From Sphingosinicella ginsenosidimutans (lineage in GTDB: Bacteria > Pseudomonadota > Alphaproteobacteria > Sphingomonadales > Sphingomonadaceae): 64,000 nucleotides of DNA. The translations under genes were made by a program, and so were the position numbers. The stretch is taken from positions 2,773,001 to 2,837,000 of the forward strand of contig NZ_VOQQ01000001.1 of NCBI RefSeq assembly GCF_007995055.1. The letters are read 5' to 3'. The notes beneath the pieces were generated by a model. That model was not told the origin of the DNA. It saw only the letters and a list, made by a program, of their open reading frames with translations, and ran no database searches. Shown here in pieces: positions 63,119-64,000 of the stretch (positions are counted from its first letter, which is position 1; every line of letters begins with the position of its first letter).

Positions 63119-64000
63119 CAAACGTTCAAAAACCGGGTCAAGACGTGTCGTGATGTTCTCATCGCGAGCAACGCGTCGGGCGACATCAATGCACATCGGA
63201 TTGTATGCGATACCGGCCGGAGCAGCGTGCTGTTGATAAAATAGCCTTAAGATATCCTTGCCCCTGAACTGATCCAGTTCCGTGCCGCTGGCAATGATTC
63301 TATCAACGACGCCCGTCACTTCATCGACAAGGTCACCGAGTTCTGGGTCAGCCGGTAACATTGCTTCAACAACCGCACGTTTCTCATCTCGGCTAGCTTT
63401 CAGGGCGTTCACGGTCGCGCCGCTTAGACGGATCATGACCGGCTTGATCTTACGCCTAAGCCGAAGGATTATCTCCTTCTCGCGGAGCGTACTGGCGATC
63501 CTACGCAGCTCCCGTTCAACCGCTTCCGGGTTGGCAAATGTTTCGACTCCCTGCTCGGCGAGGTAGGTATGCAAACTGATGGGACTAAGTAGGAGATTCT
63601 CGATCATGCAAACGGGGAGTTGCTCAACCCCTTCGATCTCATCGGATTGATCTGCATCAATGAGACCCCGAACTCGGATACGAAACGTGTTCTCCGGCAA
63701 ATGCTCGCGAAGACGTTGGACCGTGAGAATCACATTTCCTTTTCCTGTCGTAGGGACAAGAGTCACTGCTGACGCGCGAGGATAGAGTATTTCAAGTAGA
63801 CGGGCGTCGGTAGGCGTTTCGGGGTCGGCGTCTCGCTCGCCTTCGATACATACAATCACCCGGCCCGTCGTCAGGAAGTAAGCGCTGCCAGCGAGCTGCT
63901 TCAATGCTTCGAGGCGCTCCGCATTGTTTGCGATGAGTTTGAGCTGGCTTGCGGTCGGATTACCCGGATCGGGTTCGGCCAAAACAAAAAGCTCGGTGTC
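63107..64000 (-). CDS. C-terminal part of an ATPase-type protein with DUF4435/TOPRIM-like domain
   Basis: The visible ~297 codons run off the window edge (the frame continues past 64000 as DTELFVLAEPDP). ALKQLAGSAYFLTTGRVIVC is followed by IEGERDADPE, then RGLIDADQSDEIEGV with an Asp-x-Asp pair, and later a helical region. The Glu of IEGE and the Asp pair are the acidic residues of a TOPRIM/DUF4435 nuclease fold, found at the C-terminus of AAA ATPases and in the PARIS AriB effector. The ATPase part is outside the window, so this is inferred. Sequence here is less GC-rich than the backbone. Confidence 0.65.
   Translation of the reverse strand, partial: DTELFVLAEPDPGNPTASQLKLIANNAERLEALKQLAGSAYFLTTGRVIVCIEGERDADPETPTDARLLEILYPRASAVTLVPTTGKGNVILTVQRLREHLPENTFRIRVRGLIDADQSDEIEGVEQLPVCMIENLLLSPISLHTYLAEQGVETFANPEAVERELRRIASTLREKEIILRLRRKIKPVMIRLSGATVNALKASRDEKRAVVEAMLPADPELGDLVDEVTGVVDRIIASGTELDQFRGKDILRLFYQQHAAPAGIAYNPMCIDVARRVARDENITTRLDPVFERLLAA

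Noticed and set aside
56417..64000. Prophage
   Set aside because: No capsid, tail, terminase or lysis gene is visible in the part seen; integrative element is the safer term.

Overview
The window is high-GC DNA of an alphaproteobacterium, most likely a member of the Sphingomonadales. This rests on gene content and order (dusB-ntrYX-hfq-hflX, an ispDF fusion, a tandem-domain Hfq, chpT beside a chemotaxis operon, pyrF/accD/folC), on an alphaproteobacterial-type RNase P RNA, and on a GGAAC-N16-CGTT general-stress promoter. About 56.4 kb is chromosomal backbone and the last ~7 kb is a mobile element running off the right edge. No rRNA, CRISPR array or classical insertion sequence was seen.

Layout. 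1-5978 (minus): dusB-ntrY-ntrX-hfq-hflX, tRNA modification plus nitrogen/redox two-component signalling plus RNA chaperone. 6043-9799: ispDF-pncC facing lipA-ratA, then a beta-carbonic anhydrase. 9818-18509: secreted cyclophilin, a repeat-rich gap, an amino-acid permease, NYN nuclease, a frameshifted acetyltransferase, EttA, an M28 aminopeptidase, tRNA-Pro and a J-domain protein. 18566-18941 (minus): rnpB. 19579-26177 (minus): chpT-cheA-cheW-cheY-cheB-cheR followed by an AmpD-like amidase, with no receptor or flagellar gene in view. 26296-41968: rluD, rpoH, a GT-C membrane glycosyltransferase, mtgA, a beta-lactamase-like hydrolase, a large patatin, lapA-pyrF-accD-folC, an AmpG-like transporter, a Rieske oxygenase, a lone receiver, rluB-like and rsmD. 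42047-56420: transporters (MHS, acetate, DHA2, EntS-like), a UvrD-type helicase carrying an in-frame palindromic repeat, katG, a DUF885 lipoprotein, a cysteine synthase, a stress-promoter-driven small membrane protein and a SleB-like hydrolase.

56417-64000: an integrative element in comM. The 3' part of comM (Mg-chelatase-like helicase) is fused in frame to a large serine recombinase, so one reading frame spans the element-chromosome junction. Behind it lie a RuvC/RNase H-fold-like protein, a XRE repressor, a P-loop ATPase, a second unrelated large serine recombinase flanked by two paralogous small genes, and the C-terminal part of an ATPase with a DUF4435/TOPRIM-like domain (a defence-type architecture). 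The other comM half was not found, so the element is longer than the ~7.1 kb visible.

Most notable points: the recombinase-ComM chimera and its element, the tandem Hfq with a degenerate second rim, a stress promoter sitting inside one arm of a hairpin that would hide a ribosome-binding site, the repeat inserted in a helicase gene, and ChpT heading the chemotaxis operon. All family assignments come from reading motifs by eye; no database search was run.
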